DNA of 64,000 bases from Natronolimnobius baerhuensis (GTDB lineage Archaea; Halobacteriota; Halobacteria; Halobacteriales; Natrialbaceae). The position numbers were made by a program, and so were the translations under genes. The notes beneath the pieces were generated by a model. It worked only from the letters and a program-made list of their open reading frames with translations, was not told the DNA's origin and searched no databases. This document shows, one piece after another, positions 26,051-34,335 of the stretch; position 1 is the stretch's first letter, and every line of letters begins with the position of its first letter. The stretch is taken from contig NZ_MWPH01000002.1 in NCBI RefSeq assembly GCF_002177135.1, forward strand, positions 62,001-126,000, read 5' to 3'.

Positions 26051-27859
26051 TCACTCGACAGTGACACTCTTTGCGAGATTCCGTGGCTTGTCAATCGAGC
26101 GCTCGAGTAGCGTCGCCGCGTGATACGACACGAGTTGCAACTGGACGTTCGCGAGCAGGCCCGCCCAGACAGGGTGGGTGTCGGGAACCGACAGATGCGC
26201 GTCGGCGACGTCGACGAGCGGATGATCCGCCGGTCCGACGGCGACGATAGGTGCGCCTCGAGACTGAGCCTCGATTGCGTTGGTCTTCGTCTTGTCGTCG
26301 GAGCCGTCGGTGTAGACCGCAAACAGGGGCGACTTGTCGGTCACGAGCGCGAGCGGGCCGTGTTTGAGTTCGCCCGAGGCGAAGCCTTCGGCGTGCTCGT
26401 AGGTGATCTCCTTGAACTTCAGCGCCCCCTCGAGGGCGACCGAGTGCCCGAAGCCGTTCCCGATGAAGAAATAGGAGGTGCTATTCATGAACTCCCGAGC
26501 GAGTACTCTCGCTCGAGACGTCTCGAGGACGGTGTCGACGTGCTGGGGGAGGTCCTGAAGCGTCTCGAGGAGGTCCTCGCGATCCTCGGCGGGGGTTGCC
26601 TCGGGGACGTCCGCTGCGAGTCGCTGGGTCAACAGGGTCAGCGTGACGGCCTGTGAGGAGTAGGTCTTCGTCGCGGCGACGCCGACCTCCGGGCCGGCGC
26701 GGATGTACAGTGCGTTGTCGGCCTCGCGGGCAGCGGTCGAGCCGACGACGTTCGTGACGGCAAGCGTCTGTGCGCCGTGGCCGGCTGCCGTTCGAACGGC
26801 ATCGAGCGTGTCTGCAGTCTCGCCACTCTGGGTGACTGCGACGACGAGGGTTCCCTCGTCGACCGGGCCTGCCGCTGTCTCGTACTCGCTCGCACGAATG
26901 ACGTCGGTTGGGAGTCCCGCGGCCCGCAGCAGTTGGCCGGCGTACATCGCCGCGTGGTAGGAGGTCCCGCAGGCGACGAACTGGACGGCGTCGACGTTCT
27001 CGAACGTCCCCGGCTCGAGGCTGTCGAACGAGACCGTGCCGTCCTCGACACGACCCTCGATAGTGTTTGCGAGCGACGTCGGCTGGGAGTGAATCTCCTT
27101 TTCCATGTAGTGGTCGTACTCGCCCTTCCCGGCGTCTTCCGGGTCCCAGTCGACGGTGTCAACTGAGCGCTCGAGTGGCTCGCCTTCGAGGTTGGTAATT
27201 CGGTAGTTGTCAGGCTCGAGGACAACGATATCGCCGTCCTCGAGGTAGATCACCTGGTCCGTATGATCGAGGAAGGCTGGGACGTCGCTGGCGAGGAACC
27301 ACTCCTCGTCGTCGAGTCCGAGCACGAGCGGCGAGCCCTTGCGTGCCGCGTAGACACGCTCTTCGCCGTCGACGATGGCGGCGATAGCGTAGCTTCCCTC
27401 GAGCGTCTCGACGGCCTTGCGGACCGCCTGCTCGGTGTCGTCGGTCTCCTGACGATACTCGTCGATGAGGTGTGGGATGACCTCGGTGTCAGTGTCGCTG
27501 TTGAACTCGTGGCCCTGTGCTTGTAACTGGGTTCTGAGTTCGTCGTAGTTGTCGATGACACCGTTGTGGACGACGGCAACGTCGCCTGCGGTATCCGTAT
27601 GCGGGTGTGCGTTTTCGTCGGTTGGTGGACCGTGCGTACTCCATCGCGTGTGGCCGATCCCCATATTGCCGTGGGGCTGGCGCTCGAGCGAGGACTTGAG
27701 GTCGTCGACCTCGCCCGAACACTTGTGGACTTTGACGCCAGAGCCGTTCTGGACGGCGATTCCCGCCGAGTCATAGCCACGGTACTCGAGGTTCTCCAGT
27801 CCCGACAGCAGCGTCTCCGCGGCGTCACCGTGACCGATGCGGGCGATGATGCCACACAT
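26051..27859 (-). CDS. glmS: glutamine-fructose-6-phosphate aminotransferase (isomerizing)
   Basis: 602 aa, full length. The glutaminase domain begins MCGIIARIGHGDAAETLLSG with catalytic Cys2, and has LEYRGYDSAGIA (about 27) and HTRWSTHGPPTDENAHPH (about 75). Two SIS domains follow: VACGTSYHAAMYAGQLLRAA (about 296), VAVTQSGETADTL (about 343) and YFFIGNGFGHSVALEGALKF (about 463), ending in the family C-terminus KPRNLAKSVTVE. It forms glucosamine-6-phosphate from fructose-6-phosphate and glutamine, the first step to the UDP-GlcNAc used by the glycan clusters of this window. It is monocistronic. Confidence 0.96.
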   Translation of the reverse strand: MCGIIARIGHGDAAETLLSGLENLEYRGYDSAGIAVQNGSGVKVHKCSGEVDDLKSSLERQPHGNMGIGHTRWSTHGPPTDENAHPHTDTAGDVAVVHNGVIDNYDELRTQLQAQGHEFNSDTDTEVIPHLIDEYRQETDDTEQAVRKAVETLEGSYAIAAIVDGEERVYAARKGSPLVLGLDDEEWFLASDVPAFLDHTDQVIYLEDGDIVVLEPDNYRITNLEGEPLERSVDTVDWDPEDAGKGEYDHYMEKEIHSQPTSLANTIEGRVEDGTVSFDSLEPGTFENVDAVQFVACGTSYHAAMYAGQLLRAAGLPTDVIRASEYETAAGPVDEGTLVVAVTQSGETADTLDAVRTAAGHGAQTLAVTNVVGSTAAREADNALYIRAGPEVGVAATKTYSSQAVTLTLLTQRLAADVPEATPAEDREDLLETLQDLPQHVDTVLETSRARVLAREFMNSTSYFFIGNGFGHSVALEGALKFKEITYEHAEGFASGELKHGPLALVTDKSPLFAVYTDGSDDKTKTNAIEAQSRGAPIVAVGPADHPLVDVADAHLSVPDTHPVWAGLLANVQLQLVSYHAATLLERSIDKPRNLAKSVTVE

Positions 27860-28620
27860 TAGCCGGTCACCTCTGTTCGGGAGACGGTTGCAGTGGTCGT
27901 ACCGGCTCGGTTCGAGATCGATGTCCAGCGGGGGGTACTAGGTCGTGTCATTGCTGTCACCTGCCCGCAACCGTCGTATCCGAGACGGGCGGGTCGCTAT
28001 CGTCAGCGAGGGCGACAGCGCCCATTACTATATGACTGATAAGCCCGCTGCTACCGACCGCAAAAGACGGTTTCAGCGCGTGCAAGTCTCGAGTAGGTAA
28101 GGGTGACGACGAGTCTACGGATGGCGACGGAAGAGACTGGCGAGACGTGTGAGACTGGTCTGGCGGCACCTATGAGAGACCACCAGCAATTAGCACACGA
28201 AATCGTCAGTGAGCGGCCGAACATGACCGGTCCTGAGTCGATCCCTCCCCCTTGTTTCGCCGTTGAAAACCGGCATTGGCGTCGATTCTGTCCGCTCAGG
28301 GATTCGAGAGACACCCCGCAGTACTCAGTTCAATCCTCGAGCCAGAACGTGCGACTCGAGAGGGGAGATGACTGAGAGTGACGACTGAAAATCGCTCCAG
28401 TCTCGAGTGCAACCACGCAGTCTGTGCCTGCTGAGAGGGGGAAGACGGATGTTGCGCTCAGCGAAACGGTCATCGATTGACGAGTTGTGTGTCTCGAGTG
28501 TAGAAAGACGCCAGCAGAGAGGGTAAAACTCTCAGGCCGCAGAACGTTCAATACATCCAGAAAAGTAGTTCCTGAGCACATCAAAAACAGATATACTGTG
28601 TGAGGGAGTGACAAACAGGC
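27860..28620. other. 761-bp interval without a convincing gene
   Basis: Upstream of glmS (minus) and of the lipoprotein gene (plus), so it holds both promoters. Short frames (for example 28103-28375 plus) have no recognisable motifs. Minus-strand sequence at about 28240-28265 reads GGCGAAACAAGGGGGAG, reminiscent of one half of an origin recognition box, but it is a single copy and no cdc6 gene is present. CTCGAG sites are frequent. Confidence 0.45.
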
Positions 28621-29604
28621 ATGGACCGACGAACGGTACTGCTCGGAAGTGGGGTTGCGTTCTCAGCTGTGCTGGCTGGGTGTGCAGGGAGCGAAGACGA
28701 CGAACCAGCGGCTGTCGACGATGGGGGAGATGAGAGCGGAAATGGAAGCGACGGCGGGAATGACGACAGTGCTGACGAAACCGATGCGGACGAAACAGAT
28801 GACGCCGACGCCGATGGCGAAGACGTTGACGCCGTCATCGGCGAACTGGTAGAGGGCGATCAGATGCACCTCGTTGTCGAAGGCGTCGAACGAACGACAG
28901 TACTCGGCGAGTTCCAGGACGCCGACGCCGGCAGCGAGTTCGTCGTCGTCGATCTCGCGATGAAAAACGTTTCCGACGAATTCCTCTCGGTATCGAACCT
29001 GCTCCAGACGAGCGTACGCGATGACGAGGACTACTCCTACGACCAGACAATTGCGACCGGCGGAGGGAACACATTCAATGACGGCCAGTTCGCCCCTGGT
29101 GAGGTCGAGCGCGGAATACTCGCCTTCGAAGTGCCCGATAACGCTGGCGGCCTCGAGCTTTGGTTCAACTTCGATGTCAGCCTCTTCGGTGGCGTTGATC
29201 GCGCACATATCGACCTCGAGAGCGAGGCGGACGTCTACATACTCGAGCAGGACCTCGGCGTCGACGTATACGATGTCGGCGAGACGGTCGAGTACGGCGA
29301 CGTACAGGTTGCGGTGCGTGACGTCGAGTACGAATCCGAACTGGGGATGTTTGCCCAGCCCGACGACGGACACGAGTATGCGATTCTCGACCTCGAGATC
29401 ACAAACGAGAGCGGCGAGGAACAGCGCATTTCGACGATGCTACAGATGCTCATCAAGGACGGCGAGGGATACAGTTATCAGGAGGACTTCGGGGCGAGTT
29501 CGGAACTCTCCCGGCCGCTCGATGAGACAGAGCCGCTGGTCGATGGGGAAACGCGTGCTGGCGAGGTTGCCTACGAAGTGCCAGCGGATGCCAGCCCCTT
29601 CTAC
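28621..29604 (+). pseudogene. lipoprotein gene with DUF4352-like domains, 5' part (split by transposon)
   Basis: 328 codons in frame before the insertion. The signal MDRRTVLLGSGVAFSAVLAG ends in the lipobox LAGC, followed by an acidic linker (about 25-70). Two similar immunoglobulin-like DUF4352-type domains follow: one from EGDQMHLVVEGVERTTVLGE with ASEFVVVDLAMKNVSDE-like text, the second from VGETVEYGDVQVAVRDVEYE with GHEYAILDLEITNESGEEQR. The frame breaks at SPFY (29604), where the transposon begins; joining 29604 to 31777 restores it. Without excision a truncated protein with 18 foreign residues would be made. Confidence 0.88.
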
Positions 29605-29623
29605 AGGCGGAACAGGCCGAGTG

Positions 29624-29698
29624 CCTCGGGGTCGTACGGAAGACCTTGTCTTCCGTGATGACGAGACGCTTCGCGTCTCGAACCACTTGACCCCGAGG
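29624..29698. repeat. double-hairpin module A with outer stem (left end of element 2)
   Basis: The outer stem CCTCGGGGTC (29624-29633) pairs with GACCCCGAGG (29689-29698). Inside are hairpin 29637-29655 (CGGAAGAC, loop CTT) and hairpin 29662-29680 (CGAGACGC, loop TTC), each with perfect 8-bp stems. The result is a three-way junction. Compare with module B at the right end. Confidence 0.85.
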
Positions 29699-29717
29699 GT
29701 GAAGGCCGTAAGCCCCG

Positions 29718-30169
29718 TTAAACGTGTTCCGTTCGCTCGATATACTGCTCAATCGTGTCGGTCGAAACATCTCCTGCTGTCCCGACGTAGTACGATTCCT
29801 CCCAAAATCCACCGCCCCATAGATACTCCTCCAAGAGCGGTTCGTGCTGTTCCCACATCTCCCGCGCCGTGATGCTCTTGACTGTTCGCACGATTTCGCT
29901 CGGTGCGTGTTTCGGATGTGCTGACAGAAACAGGTGTATGTGGTCGGGTGAGATGTGGAGTCGTTCGAGAGACGATGTCTCTCGTGATCCCGAAAATCTC
30001 CGATTTTCGGACGACGCCAGTATCTTGTAGTCGTACTCGTCGCACACATTGCGGAAACTCGCTTCCAGCGAGTCCTCGATTGGTTCGAGAATCGCGTGGC
30101 GGTATTTGGACACCACACGAAGTGGTAGTTGACGTTGTACACCGTGTGGTTCGACCGCTTCTCACCCAT
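29718..30169 (-). pseudogene. tnpA: IS200-type Y1 transposase TnpA, frameshifted and carrying an inserted double hairpin
   Basis: The start MGEKRSNHTVYNVNYHFVWC (from 30169) is in one frame; the rest, KYRHAILEPIEDSLEASFRN to IEQYIERTEHV, is in the next. One missing C in the codon after TGGTGT (near 30108) explains the shift. The HUH motif is ISPDHIHLF and the catalytic Tyr is in TIEQYIERTEHV. Between ILA and LHISPDHIHLF lie about 18 extra residues (SENRRFSGSRETSSLER) encoded by two perfect hairpins at 29966-30010. Without recoding the transposase is probably inactive. Confidence 0.8.
29966..30010. repeat. double-hairpin module C inside tnpA
   Basis: CGAGAGAC pairs with GTCTCTCG around loop GAT (29966-29984). 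After spacer TGATC, CCGAAAATC pairs with GATTTTCGG around loop TCC (29990-30010). Read on the tnpA strand it has the same order as modules A and B: a CGGAAA-type hairpin, a GATCA/TGATGA spacer, a CGAGA-type hairpin, then AACNACT. It adds whole codons to tnpA. Confidence 0.8.
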
Positions 30170-30264
30170 ACCTACCAATACAACGACCAATCAGAAGTAT
30201 TCTTTGGGAAGACTCATAGACTACCACCAGTAGACTTTTAAGCGTGGGAGAACAAGGGGTAGAC

Positions 30265-30408
30265 ATGACGAAGCAACTCAAGGTATCCGACGCCGTGTAC
30301 GACGACCTTGACGAACTCAAGGACGAGGAGGGGCACACGAGTTTCGACAGCGTACTCCGCACGCTCCTCCTCCACTACCGTCACGTCCAACCCAACGACC
30401 AAGAATGA
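30265..30408 (+). CDS. small antitoxin-like protein upstream of tnpB
   Basis: 47 aa: it begins MTKQLKVSDAVYDDLDELKD and continues with HTSFDSVLRTLLLHYRHVQP. The strand-helix-helix pattern with KQLKVSDAVYDDL resembles ribbon-helix-helix or VapB-type antitoxins that accompany haloarchaeal tnpB genes. The stop overlaps the tnpB start in ATGA, so translation is coupled. It may repress the element's promoter, by analogy. The divergent tnpA remnant starts 96 bp upstream on the other strand. Confidence 0.75.
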   Translation: MTKQLKVSDAVYDDLDELKDEEGHTSFDSVLRTLLLHYRHVQPNDQE

Positions 30409-31682
30409 CCAACGAACAGGTTCTCGTCAAGACGCTGGACTTCCAACTCGACATTCAGAGTGACAACGAGAGCCTGCTGTACGACGCCACCCTTGAATCG
30501 CGCTCAGTATATAATGAAACCATCCGCCTCGCCAAACAAGGCGTGGACTGGGACATGATTCCCGACCGTGTGGCCGACGACGCCAACCTCGTGAAAAACA
30601 CGACACAGCGCGTCGTCGCCAAGGCTCTTGGTGCGATGGAGAACTACTACGAGTACGACGACTTCGCCCAACCGAGTCACACCAAGGACGGCGCATACCC
30701 GCTCCGAGCCAACTACGAGGAAGGCTACAACTTGTCGCTCACCGACGACGGTGACGTGACGTTCCGCATCAGCGCGAAGCCGTACAAGCACGTCAAGGGC
30801 GTTCTCGAAGGCGACGACGCCCACCTCGACATTCTCAAGACCGCGCTCACGAGCGACGAGTGGAAGATTGGGACAGCAGAAGCCCTGTTCCACAACGAGA
30901 ACGCCGAATTACACGTCAACGTCACCAACACCAAGCAGACCGTCCGAGACAAGCAGGATTCACGAACGGTCGTCGGTGTGGACGTGAACGAGGATAACGT
31001 GGCTCTCACCGCGCTCTCCGAGGATGGCGTCGAGGACACGCTGGTTATTGACTTCCCCGAAATCAAGTTCGAGCGTCATCGCTACTTCACGATGCGAAAG
31101 CGCGTGCAGAACGCGGGAAAGGACAGCATCCACGACACGCTTGAAGGGCGCGAGGAACGGTTCGTCCGTGACCGACTCCACAAGGTGTCTCGACACATCG
31201 TGGAGTGGAGCCAGCAGTTCGAGAAACCGTGCATCGTCTTTGAAGACCTCAAAGAGATGCGCGACAGTATCGACTACGGCACGCGGATGAACCGACGCTT
31301 GCACCACCTCCCGTTCCGCGCCCTTCAGTTCTATACGTCGTACAAAGCGTCGTTCAAGGGGATTCCGACTGCGTGGATTAACCCCGAGTACACGAGTCAG
31401 AGGTGTCCGATGTGCGGGCATACAGAGCGTGCGAACCGCAACAAGAAGCGGTTCAAGTGTCGGTCTTGTTCCCATCAAGACCACAGCGACCGAGTTGCAA
31501 GCGTCAACATCGCCGTCAAAGGCATCAAGAAGCATCAAGACTGGAATGTGCCTGCTCTCAACAGCCTTCCCGTTGTTCGGAAGGTGCGACGGCAGGCATC
31601 GGGGGCCGTGGACGCCCCGACCGTGACCCACGACGCCGTTCGAGGTTATCAGACCGATGGTATCGTGGGAGTGTCCGACTAA
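30405..31682 (+). CDS. tnpB: RNA-guided endonuclease TnpB (IS200/IS605 family)
   Basis: 425 aa. The RuvC residues are intact: Asp193 (VVGVDVNEDNVALTAL), Glu280 (CIVFEDLKEMRDS) and Asp362 (HQDHSDRVASVNIAVKGIKK). The zinc ribbon is CPMC (334-337) and CRSC (352-355). The WINPEYTSQRCPMCGHTERA segment is typical. It differs strongly from the TnpB at 13866-15164, so the two elements belong to separate lineages that share ends. It should form a ribonucleoprotein with an RNA from its own 3' end and cut the resealed empty lipoprotein site; that is family knowledge applied here. Confidence 0.93.
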   Translation: MTNEQVLVKTLDFQLDIQSDNESLLYDATLESRSVYNETIRLAKQGVDWDMIPDRVADDANLVKNTTQRVVAKALGAMENYYEYDDFAQPSHTKDGAYPLRANYEEGYNLSLTDDGDVTFRISAKPYKHVKGVLEGDDAHLDILKTALTSDEWKIGTAEALFHNENAELHVNVTNTKQTVRDKQDSRTVVGVDVNEDNVALTALSEDGVEDTLVIDFPEIKFERHRYFTMRKRVQNAGKDSIHDTLEGREERFVRDRLHKVSRHIVEWSQQFEKPCIVFEDLKEMRDSIDYGTRMNRRLHHLPFRALQFYTSYKASFKGIPTAWINPEYTSQRCPMCGHTERANRNKKRFKCRSCSHQDHSDRVASVNIAVKGIKKHQDWNVPALNSLPVVRKVRRQASGAVDAPTVTHDAVRGYQTDGIVGVSD

Positions 31683-31796
31683 ACCACGGGAAGCCTCGGG
31701 GTCGTACGGAAATCTCTGATTTCCGTGATGACGAGACGCTCCGCGTCTCGAACCACTTGACCCCGAGGCGGTTCACTGGCTCTTCGAGTTCACGTG
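31640..31796 (+). ncRNA. candidate omega-RNA (TnpB guide RNA) of element 2
   Basis: The region from the tnpB 3' end to the right terminus contains the three-stem module B and ends GTTCAC at 31776. The following 20 nt in the lipoprotein gene start TGGCTCTTCGAG and would be the guide. The empty site would read TTCTAC followed by exactly this sequence, so the target-adjacent motif and guide match the excision product. The 5' limit is a guess. Confidence 0.45.
31694..31768. repeat. double-hairpin module B with outer stem (right end of element 2)
   Basis: The outer stem is CCTCGGGGTC (31694-31703) with GACCCCGAGG (31759-31768). Hairpin 31707-31725 has stem CGGAAATC with GATTTCCG (module A has CGGAAGAC with GTCTTCCG). 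Hairpin 31732-31750 has stem CGAGACGC with loop TCC. The changes relative to module A are paired, preserving the stem. Confidence 0.85.
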
Positions 31797-31836
31797 CTGG
31801 AATGACGGCGACAAGACGTTCTGGCAACTGCGCTGA
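31777..31836 (+). pseudogene. lipoprotein gene with DUF4352-like domains, 3' part
   Basis: Nineteen codons and a stop: WLFEFTCWNDGDKTFWQLR. Together with the SPFY end at 29604 this gives SPFYWLFEF, a normal end strand of DUF4352-type domains. The restored protein would be 347 aa. Confidence 0.85.
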
Positions 31837-31893
31837 GCGAGCGGGAACCGCTCGCCACGGATGGTGTATCGGACAGTTTGAAAAATAGAACGG

Positions 31894-32565
31894 CTAGGCG
31901 ACCGGATTCTCGGGGTCGTCCGACTGCGTCGGCTCGCCCGAGTCATCCGCAGGTGGGTGTGTGTCGGACAGCGCGATAACGTTCTCCCGACCGATTGATC
32001 GTTTCTCGATTGTGCCGTCAGCGTGCATCTGCGAGCAGATCCGACTGACTTTCGACTTCGACCATCCAGTCTCGTCCGTGATCTGATGTTGACGGATTCG
32101 ACCGTGGTTTGCGACTAACAGTGTGACGACTGTGCCTTCATCGCTCAGGAGTTCTGTCGGCGTCTCGGGTGAGAGATAGTGTTCGTACCCCTGATGATCG
32201 GTTGGTTCTGAGCGGTGTGTGTGTGGTTGCTCAACACTCTCAGCCGAGTCGCCGGATTCGGTATCGGTGTCCGTCTCTGAGTTGGACTGCAACGGACTGC
32301 TCGGACGCGTGTAGCCACGGTCCGATGCCACCGCCAGCAGGCGGAGGACAATGAGTCCGCTGAGTAGCACGAACAGAACCGCCAGCACGGCTAGCTCCCA
32401 GGACGACGTGAGGTCAGACAAGTGCAACCAGGACAACGGTCCACTGCGTTGATCGGTGTGGCGTGTGATGATTGCGTGTGCGTCGTACTGGTGAGTCGTC
32501 GCCAGAATCGACTCACGGGGTGCTGTGAGTCCGATTCGGGCGCCGGTTGGGACGGTTGATGCCAT
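31894..32565 (-). CDS. membrane-anchored winged-helix transcription regulator (short form)
   Basis: About 223 aa from the ATG at 32565. One strong membrane helix (WELAVLAVLFVLLSGLIVLR, about residue 55-75) follows a short non-cytoplasmic N-terminus. After an acidic linker, a C-terminal wHTH (about 145-205) reads VVTLLVANHGRIRQHQITDE, TGWSKSKVSRICSQMHADGT and IEKRSIGRENVIALS. The same HTH with GWSKSKVS is found at the C-terminus of the protein encoded at 51093-52424. The upstream start at 32694 is less likely because a TATA-like CTATAATG (about 32665) lies after it. It converges with the lipoprotein fragment. Confidence 0.7.
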   Translation of the reverse strand: MASTVPTGARIGLTAPRESILATTHQYDAHAIITRHTDQRSGPLSWLHLSDLTSSWELAVLAVLFVLLSGLIVLRLLAVASDRGYTRPSSPLQSNSETDTDTESGDSAESVEQPHTHRSEPTDHQGYEHYLSPETPTELLSDEGTVVTLLVANHGRIRQHQITDETGWSKSKVSRICSQMHADGTIEKRSIGRENVIALSDTHPPADDSGEPTQSDDPENPVA

Positions 32566-32934
32566 GTGTGATCGCGGTTCTGTTGCGGTCGAGGTGTGGT
32601 GGGTAGGGTGGTGATGGTGGTGGGAACCTCGACCGCAGGAGAGACGACGCGAACAGAGTACTTCATTATAGAGCGCTACAGGTCCGCTTAACAATGGTTT
32701 AAACCACTGAGGCGGGACGGTTCCGAATTTTCTCGAGAACTACCAGTAGCGAGACTCGAGCGGCCTGTTTCGCGCCGATGTAGCCGCTGCAACGGTTTAT
32801 TCGCGCTATAGTAAACCGCCCCCATGGAGTGGGTGTACTCAGCGGCACGCCCCACGGATGCGGGTGTTCCGAGACGACCACTCGCCATCACACGCAGTCG
32901 TGTGATGGCCACGAGACAACAGGCAACGTTCACC
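32566..32934. promoter_or_regulatory. divergent promoter region
   Basis: 369 bp between the wHTH gene (minus) and the UDP-sugar dehydrogenase (plus). TATA-like sequences are CTATAATG on the minus strand near 32665 and CTATAGTA at 32806-32813 on the plus strand. The latter would place a transcript start near 32838 and a leader of about 100 nt before the ATG at 32935. No small gene is seen. Confidence 0.4.
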
Positions 32935-34335
32935 ATGACCACGACACTCACCAATACGGACCCTCGAGCGGACGACGGAGAGCACGAGCAAAACGCCCGC
33001 GACTCGACGACGGGTGGAACGACGCTGGAACACACCGGAGAGGTAGTAGCGCGGGATGCGACTGTCTGCGTCGTCGGCCTCGGCTACGTTGGACTCCCGC
33101 TTGCGGTCGGGTTCGCACAGTCGAACTACCGCGTCATCGGCTTCGACATTAACGATGAGACCGTCGACAAACTTCAGTCGGGCATCGATACGACCGGCGA
33201 CCTCTCGAGTGAGGCCATTTCCGACGACGACATCTCGTATACGTCGAATGCAGGCCAGATCAGTGAGGGAGACTACGTCATCATCACTGTCCCAACGCCA
33301 ATCGACGACGACGACCAGCCGGACCTCAGCTACGTCGAGCAGGCCGGTCGAACCGTCGGCTCGAGAATGGACCCCGGAACGACGGTCATCCTCGAATCGA
33401 CCGTCTACCCGGGAACGACCGAGGAGGTCCTCGTCCCCGCGCTCGAAGACGCCTCCGACCTGACCGCAGGCGAGGACTTCTTCGTTGGCTACTCGCCCGA
33501 GCGGGCGACACCGGGCGATCCCGAGCACGGCCTCGCAGACGTCATCAAAGTCGTCAGTGGCCAGAACGAGAAGGTGCTCGAGGACGTGGCGACGCTGTAC
33601 GAATCGGTCGTCGACGCGGGCGTCCACCGTGCGCCGTCGATTTCGGTTGCAGAAGCCAGTAAGGTCGTCGAGAACGCCCAGCGTGACGTAAATATCGCGT
33701 TCGTCAACGAACTCTCGATGGCCCTCGAGCGAATGGACGTCGACGCACACGCGGTACTCGAGGCCGCGGGCACGAAGTGGAACTTTCACGACTACCGGCC
33801 CGGGCTGGTCGGCGGCCACTGTATTCCGGTGGATCCGTACTTCCTGGCCCATCGCTCGGCCCGCGAAGGGTTCGAACCCGATCTCGTGAAAACGGGTCGG
33901 GCGGTCAACGAATCCGTCCCCGAACACATCGCAGACCTGACGATCAAGGCACTCAACGACTGCCACAAGACGCTTCGAGACAGTCGCGTACTGGTTCTTG
34001 GCCTGTCGTACAAACCGGGCGTTGGCGACATTCGAAGTTCGAAAGTCGCTGATGTCGTCGACGAACTCGCGGAGTACAGCGTCGATGTCGAGGGATTCGA
34101 CCCCTTCGCTGACACCGACGCGGTCCAAGACGCGTTCAGCCTCGAGACCCAGGAGTCGCTGTCCTTCGAGGGCATCGATGCGGTTCTGCTGGCGACGCCC
34201 CATGCCGAGTTCGAACAGCTCGATCTCGAGGTCGTCGCTGCCGAACTCGAGGACTGTCCGGCACTCATCGACGTGACTGGCACGTTCGAGGAAGCAACTG
34301 CAGCAGACGCCGGGTTCGTCTATCGGAGGTTGTGA
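32935..34335 (+). CDS. UDP-N-acetyl-hexosamine dehydrogenase (TviB/WbpO/WecC type)
   Basis: 466 aa. A 40-residue acidic N-terminal extension precedes the NAD fold CVVGLGYVGLPLAVGFAQS (45-63). VPTPIDDDDQPDLSYVEQA (about 119) follows, then VVENAQRDVNIAFVNELSMA with the catalytic Lys243/Asn pair, Cys295 in RPGLVGGHCIPVDPYFLAH, and LGLSYKPGVGDIRSSKVADV in the UDP domain. It makes a UDP-HexNAc uronic acid with two NAD. It heads a second plus-strand polysaccharide cluster (DUF354, GT4, membrane protein) and is clearly distinct from the dehydrogenase at 5945-7348. An ATG at 32908 is an alternative start. Confidence 0.9.
   Translation: MTTTLTNTDPRADDGEHEQNARDSTTGGTTLEHTGEVVARDATVCVVGLGYVGLPLAVGFAQSNYRVIGFDINDETVDKLQSGIDTTGDLSSEAISDDDISYTSNAGQISEGDYVIITVPTPIDDDDQPDLSYVEQAGRTVGSRMDPGTTVILESTVYPGTTEEVLVPALEDASDLTAGEDFFVGYSPERATPGDPEHGLADVIKVVSGQNEKVLEDVATLYESVVDAGVHRAPSISVAEASKVVENAQRDVNIAFVNELSMALERMDVDAHAVLEAAGTKWNFHDYRPGLVGGHCIPVDPYFLAHRSAREGFEPDLVKTGRAVNESVPEHIADLTIKALNDCHKTLRDSRVLVLGLSYKPGVGDIRSSKVADVVDELAEYSVDVEGFDPFADTDAVQDAFSLETQESLSFEGIDAVLLATPHAEFEQLDLEVVAAELEDCPALIDVTGTFEEATAADAGFVYRRL

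Larger units (their letters stand above)
29605..31776 (+). mobile_element. IS200/IS605-family element with tnpA (frameshifted), small ORF and tnpB
   Basis: 2172 bp. The left end AGGCGGAACAGGCC starts right after target TTCTAC (29599-29604); the right end finishes GGCGGTTCAC (31776). The boundaries are set by the interrupted lipoprotein gene, which becomes continuous when 29604 is joined to 31777. There is no target duplication, as expected for Y1-type single-strand transposition. Both ends carry a 75-bp three-stem module (29624-29698 and 31694-31768). The first six bases of the left end and the terminal GTTCAC are shared with the element at 13851-15536. Confidence 0.9.

Noticed and set aside
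28103-28375. 90-aa plus-strand frame upstream of the split lipoprotein
   Set aside because: No recognisable domain, Cys/Arg/Gln-rich composition unlike neighbours, and a competing frame on the other strand; treated as non-coding.
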